Shown: positions 44,613-53,018 of the stretch, piece by piece
Numbering within the stretch: the first letter of the stretch is position 1
Layout of the letters: each line of letters begins with the position of its first letter
Assembly: GCA_963596005.1 (NCBI GenBank)
Contig: CAVBJF010000002.1
Location: forward strand, 1-64,000
DNA length: 64,000 bases
Source: Gallibacter pasteurianus_A
GTDB lineage: Bacteria; Bacillota; Clostridia; Peptostreptococcales; Anaerovoracaceae
Direction: 5' to 3'
The notes under the pieces: model-generated
What the model was told of the DNA's origin: nothing
Databases searched by the model: none
What the model saw: only the letters and a program-made list of their open reading frames with translations
Program-made: the position numbers and the translations under genes

Positions 44613-46054
44613 TCGACAAAAACAATTTGACCATGCTGACAGACTTTTATGAGATAACTATGGCAAATGGTTATCTTGAAGCAGGCATGCAGGAGGATAT
44701 TGCATATTTTGATATGTTTTTTAGGGAGATTCCGGAAAATGGCGGATTTGCTATCCTCGGAGGTATAGATGATATGATTTCATACCTTGAAAACCTCAAA
44801 TTTACAGATAATGATATAGATTATCTGAGAAGGAAAAATATGTTTTCAGAAAAATTTTTGGATTACCTAAAGGATTTTGAATTTAAGTGCGATATATGGG
44901 CAGTGCCGGAAGGAACGGCGGTGTTCCCGGGAGAGCCTCTTGTGACGGTAAGAGGACCTGTCATGCAGGCGCAGTTTGTGGAAACTATGATACTCCTTTT
45001 GATAAATCACCAATCTCTCATAGCGACAAAAGCAAATAGGATTGTGAGAGCTGCAAAAGGCAGACCGGTAATGGAGTTTGGCAGTAGGAGAGCGCAAGGT
45101 GCATCGGCTGCGATACTTGGAGCAAAGGCCGCATATATAGGGGGCTGTGCCGGTACAGCTTGTACAATTTCTGACAGAGATATAGGCATAACAGCACTTG
45201 GAACTATGGCACATAGCTGGGTGCAGATGTTTTCAAGCGAGTACGAGGCGTTTAAAAAATACTGTGAAATTTATCCGGACAATGCAACGCTTCTTGTCGA
45301 TACGTACAATGTGTTGAAGTCGGGCGTGCCAAATGCCATAAAGGTTTTCAAAGAACTAAAGCCAAGGGCAATGGGTGTCAGGATAGACAGCGGAGATATT
45401 TCATACCTGACTAAGAAAACCAGAAGGATGCTTGACGATGCGGGACTTACGGGCTGCAAGATCGTAGTATCTAATTCGCTTGATGAATACTTAATACAAG
45501 ATATTTTGATGGAGGGAGCCTGTATAGATTCCTTTGGTGTAGGCGAAAGACTTATTACAGCAAAGGCACAACCGGTTTTTGGTGGCGTTTATAAGCTTGC
45601 GGCGGTCGAGAAAAACGGAGAGATGATACCAAAGATAAAGGTTTCGGAAAATGTCGAAAAGATTACGGTTCCGGGCTTTAAAAAGGTTTATAGGCTTTAT
45701 GACAAGACTACAAAACGAGCCGTTGCAGATGTCGTGACACTTGCGGACGAAACTATTCCGGAAGGTGATGATTATGAGATATTTGACCCGCAAAATATTT
45801 GGAAGAGAAAGAAACTCAGCAACTTTATTGCAAAGGATTTGCGTGTGCAAATATTTAAAGATGGAAAGCTGTCATATGACAGACCGTCGGTTGAGGAGAT
45901 AAGAGAACACTGCAAAAATCAGATCGGCGCGATGTGGAATGAAATGCTTAGATTTGAAAATCCTCAAACATACTATGTTGATTTGAGCCACGATTTGTGG
46001 GAACTCAGAAAGCATATGATTGAGGAGACTGCGCGACTAAATACGCTTAAATAG
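44609..46054 (+). CDS. pncB: Nicotinate phosphoribosyltransferase
   Basis: This enzyme makes nicotinate mononucleotide from nicotinate and PRPP with ATP, the salvage route to NAD. The 481-residue protein has the family N terminus LTDFYEITMANGY, the segment MEFGSRRAQG, the HSWVQMF histidine motif (the phosphorylated histidine is expected here) and the phosphate loop region VRIDSGD. It is translationally coupled to uvrA and is the last gene of the unit, closed by a strong terminator. Its link to excision repair is probably only positional. Confidence 0.95.
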   Translation: MIDKNNLTMLTDFYEITMANGYLEAGMQEDIAYFDMFFREIPENGGFAILGGIDDMISYLENLKFTDNDIDYLRRKNMFSEKFLDYLKDFEFKCDIWAVPEGTAVFPGEPLVTVRGPVMQAQFVETMILLLINHQSLIATKANRIVRAAKGRPVMEFGSRRAQGASAAILGAKAAYIGGCAGTACTISDRDIGITALGTMAHSWVQMFSSEYEAFKKYCEIYPDNATLLVDTYNVLKSGVPNAIKVFKELKPRAMGVRIDSGDISYLTKKTRRMLDDAGLTGCKIVVSNSLDEYLIQDILMEGACIDSFGVGERLITAKAQPVFGGVYKLAAVEKNGEMIPKIKVSENVEKITVPGFKKVYRLYDKTTKRAVADVVTLADETIPEGDDYEIFDPQNIWKRKKLSNFIAKDLRVQIFKDGKLSYDRPSVEEIREHCKNQIGAMWNEMLRFENPQTYYVDLSHDLWELRKHMIEETARLNTLK

Positions 46055-46100
46055 TTTTAGAAACTGCCAACACAATTTATCAACGTGCCGGGGGAGGATG

Positions 46101-46147
46101 AGCAAGTGGATTTTTACAAATTTTGTAAAAATGTGCTTGCTTTTTAC
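46101..46147 (+). terminator. Strong intrinsic terminator after pncB
   Basis: ATTTTTACAAA pairs with TTTGTAAAAAT, and AGCAAG pairs with CTTGCT outside a three-base internal loop. TTTTTA follows. It separates the uvrBA-pncB unit from the Tad locus. Confidence 0.82.
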
Positions 46148-46154
46148 TTGCGTT

Positions 46155-46163
46155 TGTTATAAC
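46155..46163 (+). promoter_or_regulatory. Extended -10 promoter of the Tad locus
   Basis: TGTTATAAC is an extended -10 element, nearly identical to TGTTATAAT at 33615, 52447 and 56367. A TTGCTT lies 15 bases upstream of the hexamer. Transcription would begin near 46170. Confidence 0.5.
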
Positions 46164-46177
46164 ATATCATTACAAAA

Positions 46178-47416
46178 ATGTTAAAAAAAGGAATACAAAA
46201 AAGAGGGATAGTGAGAAGGATGCCGGTAAAAGAATTTACAAATTCAATACGAAAGGAAATATCTATAAATCAGCTGGAACTTTCAAGAGAAGAACTGTTT
46301 TCTTTTATAGAAAAGAAAGCAATTGAGAGTAAGGAGCTTGCAGAACTTGATATAGATGAGATAAATAAGGTTGTGCGTAGAGCATTTTTTGCGGTCAATA
46401 GTGATCTTTCCATTTTGGAGCCATATATAAATAACGAAAGCATTTCTGAAATTATGGTAAATGGCTACAAAAATATTTTCATCGAAAAAAATGGCAAAAT
46501 TAAGAGGACTAAAGACGAGTTTTTTGATGTTGAGGAACTTGAGGAAGTCATTCGCAGACTAGCCGGTAGCGTGCATAGGGAAATAAATGAGATGGTGCCG
46601 ATAGTTGATGCGCGTACAAAGGATGGTGCGAGAGTAAATTCGGTTTACAAAAATATTGCGCTTGGTGGGCCGATATTGACAATAAGGAGATTTCCAAAGG
46701 TAAATATTACGATGAAGGATTTGGTCTTATACAAAACGATAACACTTGAAGCTGCTATGTTTTTAGAAGAGCTGCTAATATGTGGCTACAATTTCTTTAT
46801 TTCCGGCGGGACATCAAGTGGTAAGACGACATTTTTAAATGCACTCACAGGGCTTATTCCTGCCGATGAGCGAGTCATTATTATAGAAGACAGTGCTGAG
46901 TTAAGGCCGATAGGAATATCAAATTTGGTGCGCATGGAAAGCAGAACTACGAGTGATGGCAGAAATGATATTCAGATAAATGAGCTTATAAAAACAAGCC
47001 TGAGAATGAGACCTGATAGGATTATTATTGGTGAGATAAGAGATGGTAAGGCACTTTTAGATATGCTAAACGGTTTAAACACAGGGCACAGTGGACTTTG
47101 CACAGGACATGGTAACTCATCGGCAGGTATGCTAAAGCGTATGGAGGCCCTTTATATGCAGGAAGCAAATTTCCCTCTTATGGCGATAGACGAACAAATA
47201 GCAGAGGGACTGGATATCATCATCCATATAAAGAGGTTTAGAAATAACATTAGAAAAGTATCGGAAATTTCGGAGATATTTATAAATGAAGACGGCCGGC
47301 TTGCTTTAAATAAACTCTTTGCTCTTGAGGCAGGTAAGCTTATGAGAACAGAAAACGAGCTTATAAACAAGGAGAAATTGGACATAGAAAGGCAAGAGAT
47401 GGATGATGAAAACTGA
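46178..47416 (+). CDS. tadA: Tad/Flp pilus assembly ATPase (CpaF/TadA family)
   Basis: This cytoplasmic hexameric ATPase drives pilin export and assembly in Tad systems. The 412-residue protein has an N-terminal domain with SILEPYINNESISEIMVNG (about 83-101), Walker A SGGTSSGKTT (about 208-217), an acidic IIIEDSAELRP box, and RPDRIIIGEIRDGKALLDM as Walker B. The start is uncertain. ATG 46178 lies only about 8 bases after the predicted transcription start and has no ribosome binding site, and an in-frame ATG at 46220 preceded by purine-rich sequence is an alternative. It overlaps tadB by 14 bp. Confidence 0.93.
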   Translation: MLKKGIQKRGIVRRMPVKEFTNSIRKEISINQLELSREELFSFIEKKAIESKELAELDIDEINKVVRRAFFAVNSDLSILEPYINNESISEIMVNGYKNIFIEKNGKIKRTKDEFFDVEELEEVIRRLAGSVHREINEMVPIVDARTKDGARVNSVYKNIALGGPILTIRRFPKVNITMKDLVLYKTITLEAAMFLEELLICGYNFFISGGTSSGKTTFLNALTGLIPADERVIIIEDSAELRPIGISNLVRMESRTTSDGRNDIQINELIKTSLRMRPDRIIIGEIRDGKALLDMLNGLNTGHSGLCTGHGNSSAGMLKRMEALYMQEANFPLMAIDEQIAEGLDIIIHIKRFRNNIRKVSEISEIFINEDGRLALNKLFALEAGKLMRTENELINKEKLDIERQEMDDEN

Positions 47417-48158
47417 TTATAAAAAATACAAATTGACTAAAAAGGAAAGGATGAAATTTATTCCTATTGCATATATGAGCTGTACATTGCTTGCATATCT
47501 GTTTTATAGAAGTATCGTTTTGTCACTGATTTTTGGGTTATTGTTTGTATTCGTCGAAAAATATTACTGTGATTATTTGCTTAGCAAGCAAAAAGAGGAA
47601 ATGAGGCGTCAATTTAAGGATTTGATGTATTCGCTTAGCAGTAGCGTGGCATCCGGCAGATATATGAGAGAAGCGCTGTTAGAGGCACAAAAAAATTTGG
47701 AAATGATTTATGGCGACGAGGCGCTCTTAGTGAAGGAACTTGTAGGAATAAATAAGAGTATAGGTGCGAGCAGGGAAAGTATTGAGGATGTTCTTTATGA
47801 TTTTGCGGAGCGTAGCGCAAATGGAGATATAAGGAATTTTGTGGAGGTGTATAACATATGCCAAGAAACAGGCGGTGATATTCAAAGAGTTATATCAAAT
47901 ACGACGGAAGTGATACTCGACAAAATGCAGATGCAAAGGGAGATAAAAACTCTGATGTCACAAAAACAATTTGAGGCTCGCATAGTAAGCGTTATGCCTC
48001 TTGTAATCATCATATTTTTAAATCTCATATCTCCTGATTATTTGACTCCTCTTTATGAAACGATAATGGGAAAGGTAATTATGAGTATTTCGCTTTTTGG
48101 ATTTGTATTAGCTTGCGTATGGATGTTCAAGCTGACAGAGGTGGAAGATTATGAATAA
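47403..48158 (+). CDS. tadB: Tad pilus platform protein TadB-like (type II secretion F domain)
   Basis: This 251-residue inner-membrane platform protein has two N-terminal membrane segments (about 20-55), a cytoplasmic T2SSF domain (LMYSLSSSVASGRYMREALLE to VYNICQETGGDIQRVI) and two C-terminal segments. TadB and TadC together are thought to transmit ATPase motion to the pilin. It is coupled to tadA by overlap and to tadC by an 8-bp overlap. Confidence 0.88.
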   Translation: MMKTDYKKYKLTKKERMKFIPIAYMSCTLLAYLFYRSIVLSLIFGLLFVFVEKYYCDYLLSKQKEEMRRQFKDLMYSLSSSVASGRYMREALLEAQKNLEMIYGDEALLVKELVGINKSIGASRESIEDVLYDFAERSANGDIRNFVEVYNICQETGGDIQRVISNTTEVILDKMQMQREIKTLMSQKQFEARIVSVMPLVIIIFLNLISPDYLTPLYETIMGKVIMSISLFGFVLACVWMFKLTEVEDYE

Positions 48159-49245
48159 AGAAGCTTTGAATAAAAAATTTGATCGTATAAAAGAAAAGTA
48201 TCTTGGTGAGAAAGGATACCTTGAAGATAAATTTTTAAAGATATATGGAGGTGGTGACTATGAAAGCAAGATAGATGCCATAAGAAAGAAAAACAAGAAT
48301 AAGTATCTGATATGTATAATTTTGCTTTTCGTATTGCTTGTATGGATGATTTATTCACAGGTAAATGCAAGCAGGATTATAGAAGAGGATGAGAAAGGCT
48401 TTGTAACAGCAATAGAAAGAAGTGACGATATTTCAGGTAGTGTCACGCTAAAGGCATATGTCGCAAAGAATGGAAAACTGATCGAAAAAAATGTAAATCT
48501 TATAACAACTAAACAGGATGAAACAAAAGAGTCAGGGGCTATCAATTTTGAGGATGAGAATGTCGAGCTTGCTGTCAATTACAAGATAGATGAGGCGGTA
48601 AAAACTGTTGCAAAAAAAGATGGTAAGAAGGTTGTACTTCCGACGAAATTATCGGATGGTACACCCGTCTATTGGCAAAAACAGCGAAGTAGCCTAAAAA
48701 ATATAGCGATAATACCGCTTATTGCAATTATCTTATATGCAATATATAGGAAGCGATTTGCCGAAGCAGAAAAAGCCGAAAGTATAGCGCGAAAATCGGT
48801 ATTAGATGAACTCCCCTCATTTATAAACAGACTTACGCTACTACTTGGTGCAGGGCTTGTATTTAATGCAGCATTTGAAAAGGCTGTATCCGATAGTAAT
48901 CAAAGGCGCTGGAAAAACAATTCGTATTTTTATAATCAAATGACGAAAATAAAAAACGATTCTGAGGCGAGCAAAAGCTCCATTTATAAAGGGCTTGAGG
49001 ATTTTGCAAAACGAACTCAGATAAGAGAGTTTATAAGGATGACAAATATAATTACAGATGGTATAAGCAAAGGCACGGGTCTTGCGGAGAAGCTTGAACT
49101 TGAGAGCAATGCAATGTGGTTTGCAAAGAAAAAAGATGCAGAAGAAAAGGGAAGACTTGCGGAGACAAAAATCATAGCACCACTCATGATAATGCTTGTC
49201 ATTCTAATAATAATAACAATAGCGCCTGCGATGATGGAAATGTGA
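48151..49245 (+). CDS. tadC: Tad pilus platform protein TadC-like with a large N-terminal insertion
   Basis: This 364-residue protein carries a second T2SSF domain at about 220-330 (ELPSFINRLTLLLGAGLVFNAAF, then REFIRMTNIITDGISKGTG) and a final membrane segment. Unlike typical TadC it begins with a cytoplasmic tail and a membrane segment at about 51-70. A hydrophilic stretch of about 120 residues follows, predicted to be outside the membrane, before the next segment at about 185-200. That region shows no motif I recognise. Confidence 0.82.
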   Translation: MNKEALNKKFDRIKEKYLGEKGYLEDKFLKIYGGGDYESKIDAIRKKNKNKYLICIILLFVLLVWMIYSQVNASRIIEEDEKGFVTAIERSDDISGSVTLKAYVAKNGKLIEKNVNLITTKQDETKESGAINFEDENVELAVNYKIDEAVKTVAKKDGKKVVLPTKLSDGTPVYWQKQRSSLKNIAIIPLIAIILYAIYRKRFAEAEKAESIARKSVLDELPSFINRLTLLLGAGLVFNAAFEKAVSDSNQRRWKNNSYFYNQMTKIKNDSEASKSSIYKGLEDFAKRTQIREFIRMTNIITDGISKGTGLAEKLELESNAMWFAKKKDAEEKGRLAETKIIAPLMIMLVILIIITIAPAMMEM

Positions 49246-49284
49246 AAATGGAGAATAAGGGATGTGAAAGGAGAGAATGAAAGA

Positions 49285-49479
49285 ATGGTAAGAAGAATAA
49301 AGAAAATGCGAGCAGTAGCTATGCTAACAAGGCTAAATAAAAAGATTGGTGAAAGCGGTATGGAAATGATACAGGTTGCAATACTTATTGCACTGGCTAT
49401 AATACTGGGGTTGATATTTAAAACTGAGATAACTTCATTTGTTAATAAGACGTTCACAAATCTAAATAATGGGTTTTAG
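49285..49479 (+). CDS. Flp1-type pilin-like small protein
   Basis: This 64-residue protein has a basic N terminus and one hydrophobic segment after IGESGMEMIQVAILIALA, like the Flp1-type type IVb pilins of Firmicutes. A prepilin-type cleavage after Gly22 would put Glu27 at position +5. I chose ATG 49285, 11 bases after AAAGGAG; an in-frame GTG at 49264 precedes that site and is unlikely. It is probably the major pilin of the locus. No prepilin peptidase gene is in the window. Confidence 0.78.
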   Translation: MVRRIKKMRAVAMLTRLNKKIGESGMEMIQVAILIALAIILGLIFKTEITSFVNKTFTNLNNGF

Positions 49480-49482
49480 CTT

Positions 49483-49911
49483 ATGAGGAGATGCAAAAAT
49501 GCCTTAAAGAATGTTATTAAGAATAATCTTAAAAACGAGGCCGGCTCGTCTATAGTAGAGGCAGTCATAGTTTTGCCTATTGTCATTTTAGCGGTGTTAT
49601 GCACTGTGGCTATAAGCACATATCTTTGCAATGCTGTCTTTACATCGGTAGATATGCACAAAAATATGGCAAGAGCATCCGGAGAGGAAACACAGACAAG
49701 GATTTTAGAAGGCACGCAAACGAGAGATTATGCTATTTTGGATGGTAATATACGGGGGGTCAGCTGCAAAAGTGCTTCAACGACAATAACGGGGCCGGCA
49801 GGCTTTTTACTCGAAAATCAAATGCGAGGAGAAATAGAGGCAAGGATATATGTCATCGATGAGAAGAAGATTACAAGATATAAGGACCTTTTGGGCGAAG
49901 CTCTCAAATGA
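49483..49911 (+). CDS. TadE-like pseudopilin
   Basis: This 142-residue protein has a short basic N terminus and the TadE-type segment EAGSSIVEAVIVLPIVILAV at 19-38. Gly21 followed by Glu26 at +5 fits prepilin peptidase processing. The C-terminal part is a small exported domain without recognisable motifs. It follows the pilin gene by 3 bp and overlaps the next gene by 62 bp in another frame. Confidence 0.78.
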   Translation: MRRCKNALKNVIKNNLKNEAGSSIVEAVIVLPIVILAVLCTVAISTYLCNAVFTSVDMHKNMARASGEETQTRILEGTQTRDYAILDGNIRGVSCKSASTTITGPAGFLLENQMRGEIEARIYVIDEKKITRYKDLLGEALK

Positions 49912-51070
49912 GCGAGGCAGTACAACTGTATTTACTGCAATAATAATGGCATCAATTGTGATGCTAGCGGTGATGCTCGTCACGTTTTCAAAAGAAAAAG
50001 CGGAGATCGGCAGAGCCGATAGCTTGCTGTCGTTATCCTCACGATCCGTATTATCACAATATTGCATTCCGCTAAAAGAAAGATATGGAATTATGGCTAT
50101 GGACACAACTCCTTTAAAAATAGAAAACGGGCTCAGGTTTTATATGATGCAAAATGATCCTGATTTAAACATCGAAAGTATAAATGTGAAGATGCAGGGA
50201 TATACATTATTTGATATCGAAAATATAGAAGGTGAAATAGAAGAGTATTTTTTGTTTTTGCTTGGAAAGGATTTGTTGGCGAAAGATAATGCTAATGATC
50301 AAAGGGATGACCCTCTTGTTCTTAGAAATAAAAAAATCATTTCTATGTTACCATCTGGAGCTAAGAGCGGTTCTAATGTGAGTGTTGATGCTATCGCAGA
50401 AGTGCTTGAAGATGTAGATAATTTTTTTGATACCACAAAAAGGGCTGTAGCTGTAAATGAATATTTGATGAGAGTATGCAACAATCACAGCAGTGATGAC
50501 GGAGAGACTTTTTTTAAAAATGAGATAGAGTACCTTATTCAAGGAGAGCTTGCAGATTGTGAAAATTATTCGCAGGTTAAAAATAAAATAAAATTGCTTA
50601 GAAATATTGTGAATTTTGCGACGATTTTTTCGACGCCGGCGCTTCTTGAAGAGGTGAGTGCACTTGCTGCGACAACGGGAATAGCGATTGGGGCTGCAAC
50701 GATAATGATTGCGGAAGGCTGGGCATTACTTGAAGCACAAAATGATGTTGCAATCCTTGAAAACGGGGGGAAAATACCGATATTAAAGACAAAGGAAACA
50801 TGGGCAACGGATATCGGGAGCATAGCTGCCGGTAAAAAAGAAGGATATACAGACAACCATTGTGAGACAGGTATGGATTATGAGGATTATCTGAGGGTAT
50901 TTTTATATTTCACAGATAAAGAAACTAAGCTGACTCGATTTATGGATCTTATGCAATTATATGTGCAGGGGAAGTATGATGAAAATTTCCTTGTAAAGAC
51001 TACATGTACAGGATATTCTTTTGACGCGAAAATAAACGGAAGAAAATACAAATATGTTGAAAAGTATTAA
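49850..51070 (+). CDS. Exported pseudopilin-like protein of the Tad locus (DUF5702/TadG-like)
   Basis: This 406-residue protein has an N-terminal ERGSTTVFTAIIMASIVMLAV segment that resembles the TadE/TadG transmembrane region, but the residue at +5 from the glycine is Phe, not Glu. The large domain beyond it contains SLSSRSVLSQY and ERYGIMAMD, features I associate with DUF5702-type proteins of clostridial Tad loci. ATG 49859 is an alternative start three codons later. The overlaps with both neighbours indicate coupling. Function is unknown beyond likely association with the pilus. Confidence 0.65.
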   Translation: MSSMRRRLQDIRTFWAKLSNERGSTTVFTAIIMASIVMLAVMLVTFSKEKAEIGRADSLLSLSSRSVLSQYCIPLKERYGIMAMDTTPLKIENGLRFYMMQNDPDLNIESINVKMQGYTLFDIENIEGEIEEYFLFLLGKDLLAKDNANDQRDDPLVLRNKKIISMLPSGAKSGSNVSVDAIAEVLEDVDNFFDTTKRAVAVNEYLMRVCNNHSSDDGETFFKNEIEYLIQGELADCENYSQVKNKIKLLRNIVNFATIFSTPALLEEVSALAATTGIAIGAATIMIAEGWALLEAQNDVAILENGGKIPILKTKETWATDIGSIAAGKKEGYTDNHCETGMDYEDYLRVFLYFTDKETKLTRFMDLMQLYVQGKYDENFLVKTTCTGYSFDAKINGRKYKYVEKY

Positions 51071-51872
51071 AAAAAGAGATATTTCAATTTCCGCACTTGT
51101 GCAAGAGGTAAAAGATAAATTAAAGAATGAGGACGGACATTATATTTTGGAGGCGTCTATAATAGTGCCTTTTGTGCTGGCGTTGGTCATTGCAATAGGC
51201 AGTATGTGCAAGGCGGCAGAGCTAAAAGAAGATATCGTATATATGGGAGCGGATGAGATGCGACTTGCACTTATAAACTCATATATATATGGGACGGATT
51301 TAAACCTTGCAAGCAGACTTGAGGAGCGTACAAAAGAAGAAAGACCGGATGTGAAAGACTTAGAGATTAGCGGTTTTAAATCAGGATTTTCTATTGGGGG
51401 ATATACAGATCTCATAGGCGTGTGTGCCGAGTTTGGCTTAAAAATAGTTACGCCCATACCGCTACAAAAAGATATAAAAACAAAGGTAAGCTTTTTAGGT
51501 AGGAAATTTATTGGGGATAAATCAGAAAAAAGCAGCTTTGGGTATGAAAATATGGAGAAGGAAGAAAGTGAAAATGTCGTATATCTATTCCCGCAGGATG
51601 GGAAAAGGTATCATTCTAAAGAGTGTACCTATGTAAAGCCTAAAAAGACAGTAAAACCACTGACAGCAAATCTAAAAAAAGAGTATTTACCTTGTGATAC
51701 TTGTAAATCTAAAAAATGCAAGATTGGTGATAGTGTGTATATTTTTGAGACATATGGCAAGGTTTATCATAAAAGCGACTGTAAAACGATAGAAAAAAAC
51801 ATTGTCGAGGTGGATAAAGAGATCGCTACGGAAAAAGGTTATACACCTTGTAGCAAATGTAAAGGAGGATAA
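51054..51872 (+). CDS. Pseudopilin with two C-terminal H-x3-C / C-x2-C modules
   Basis: This 272-residue protein begins with a prepilin-like segment (EDGHYILEASIIVPFVLALV; Gly28, Glu33 at +5). After a central region of about 120 residues it carries two copies of a small module. His187-Cys191-Cys214-Cys217 lies in the first (KRYHSKEC, then CDTC) and His239-Cys243-Cys266-Cys269 in the second (KVYHKSDC, then CSKC). The spacing H-x3-C-x22-C-x2-C is identical in both, so metal binding is likely. Similar YH-C...CxxC modules occur at the ends of some secreted nucleases, but no nuclease domain is seen here. It overlaps the preceding gene by 17 bp. Confidence 0.7.
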   Translation: MLKSIKKRDISISALVQEVKDKLKNEDGHYILEASIIVPFVLALVIAIGSMCKAAELKEDIVYMGADEMRLALINSYIYGTDLNLASRLEERTKEERPDVKDLEISGFKSGFSIGGYTDLIGVCAEFGLKIVTPIPLQKDIKTKVSFLGRKFIGDKSEKSSFGYENMEKEESENVVYLFPQDGKRYHSKECTYVKPKKTVKPLTANLKKEYLPCDTCKSKKCKIGDSVYIFETYGKVYHKSDCKTIEKNIVEVDKEIATEKGYTPCSKCKGG

Positions 51873-51873
51873 A

Positions 51874-52404
51874 ATGGAATTAAGAAAAAATAATTATGAG
51901 ATAGAAATACAGAAAAACGACATGAAGGTTTTTGAGGAAAGGATGCTTTTTTCGGGCTTGTGCGATTTTATAGTACCTATGCGATTCACAGAAAAAGCTG
52001 ATAAAAAGAAAATCACATATAACTGTAATGGCTATGTTTCATTGCGAGATATGATGCCGTTGTCACCAAATAAGCTCTTTGAGATACTGGAAAAAACACT
52101 TTTGACATTAAATAAGAGTGTTGAGTTTTTTATACCGCACAATAAGGTGACTTTGAGTGTAGATACTGTATATTATGACAACAAAAAAAAGAAGGTTAGG
52201 ATTGCATATATTCCTGCAAGAAAAGGCGAGTTAAATAAAAATTTAAATAGCTTTTTAGATGAGTTGGTGCAAAGTGCCGATGATGAAGCAAAGGAATACT
52301 TGATAAGTGTAAAAGGAGATCTAAATAAATTTAATAGAAGTCTCAGAGATATGGCAGCATTTATCAGCGAGCAACGCAAGAGGATCAATCAATGCATGAT
52401 GTGA
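51874..52404 (+). CDS. DUF6382-like protein without FHA domain
   Basis: This 176-residue cytoplasmic protein starts one base after the preceding stop, with AAAGGAGG before ATG 51874. It resembles the N-terminal DUF6382 region that precedes an FHA domain in proteins of Firmicute Tad loci (FSGLCDFIVPMRF, GYVSLRDM, YIPARKG). Here the gene ends where the FHA domain would begin. The assignment is tentative. A longer frame opening at 51802 lies inside the upstream gene and lacks a ribosome binding site. Confidence 0.6.
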   Translation: MELRKNNYEIEIQKNDMKVFEERMLFSGLCDFIVPMRFTEKADKKKITYNCNGYVSLRDMMPLSPNKLFEILEKTLLTLNKSVEFFIPHNKVTLSVDTVYYDNKKKKVRIAYIPARKGELNKNLNSFLDELVQSADDEAKEYLISVKGDLNKFNRSLRDMAAFISEQRKRINQCMM

Positions 52405-52446
52405 AAATATTTTTTCCTTTTATGGATTTTTAGAGGTGACGCTTTA

Positions 52447-52455
52447 TGTTATAAT
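52447..52455 (+). promoter_or_regulatory. Extended -10 promoter of the DUF308-rarA unit
   Basis: TGTTATAAT with no convincing -35. The same nine bases precede the phosphopantetheinyl transferase gene (56367) and small RNA 1 (33615). Confidence 0.5.
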
Positions 52456-52487
52456 ATATAAAAATAAAATCGTGAAAGGGGAGAAAA

Positions 52488-53018
52488 ATGAATCTTATTA
52501 AACGTATAAAATCATTTGGTATTGCGGTAGGCGTTATATCTGTTGTGGTTGGCCTTTTCCTCGCAATCAGACCATTGCAAAGTGAAGCGCTACTAAATAT
52601 GATTGTCGGAATAGGTCTTTTGATTATGGGCATAGTTAAGTTCATACAGGAGATATTTATCACAAAGGAAATAGAAAAATCATGGTGGTATATCCTTGTG
52701 CCGATTTTGATGATAATCCTTGCTATTTATATTCTCTTAAACTCGGCAGTAACTATGTTTACAATAGGTATCATTATTTCGGCATATGCCTTTATGATGG
52801 CATTTGACAGATTTTCAATGGCTCGTATCAGAAAGCAAAGCGGTTTGTCATATGGCAGTACAATATGCGAAGGCATATTGCAACTTATTTTTGGAATACT
52901 TATGTGTACAAATGTGTTTGCGGCTATGATTGCTGTAACGATTGTGGCAGGCATTTACCTTATTGTAAACGGCATTATGATACTTATATCAAGCATCTAT
53001 TTTGGAGATTTTAAATGA
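52488..53018 (+). CDS. DUF308/HdeD-like membrane protein
   Basis: This 176-residue protein has about six hydrophobic segments arranged as repeated helix pairs (GVISVVVGLFLAIRP, IVGIGLLIMGIVKFI, LIFGILMCTNVFAA), the pattern of HdeD-type DUF308 proteins. AAAGGGGAG lies 5 bases before the ATG. It overlaps rarA by 4 bp. E. coli HdeD is linked to acid resistance, but the function in Firmicutes is unknown. Confidence 0.82.
   Translation: MNLIKRIKSFGIAVGVISVVVGLFLAIRPLQSEALLNMIVGIGLLIMGIVKFIQEIFITKEIEKSWWYILVPILMIILAIYILLNSAVTMFTIGIIISAYAFMMAFDRFSMARIRKQSGLSYGSTICEGILQLIFGILMCTNVFAAMIAVTIVAGIYLIVNGIMILISSIYFGDFK

Noticed and set aside
51802..51873. An N-terminal extension of the DUF6382-like protein
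   Set aside because: The extension lies in another frame of the upstream gene's cysteine-module codons, while ATG 51874 has an ideal AAAGGAGG site.
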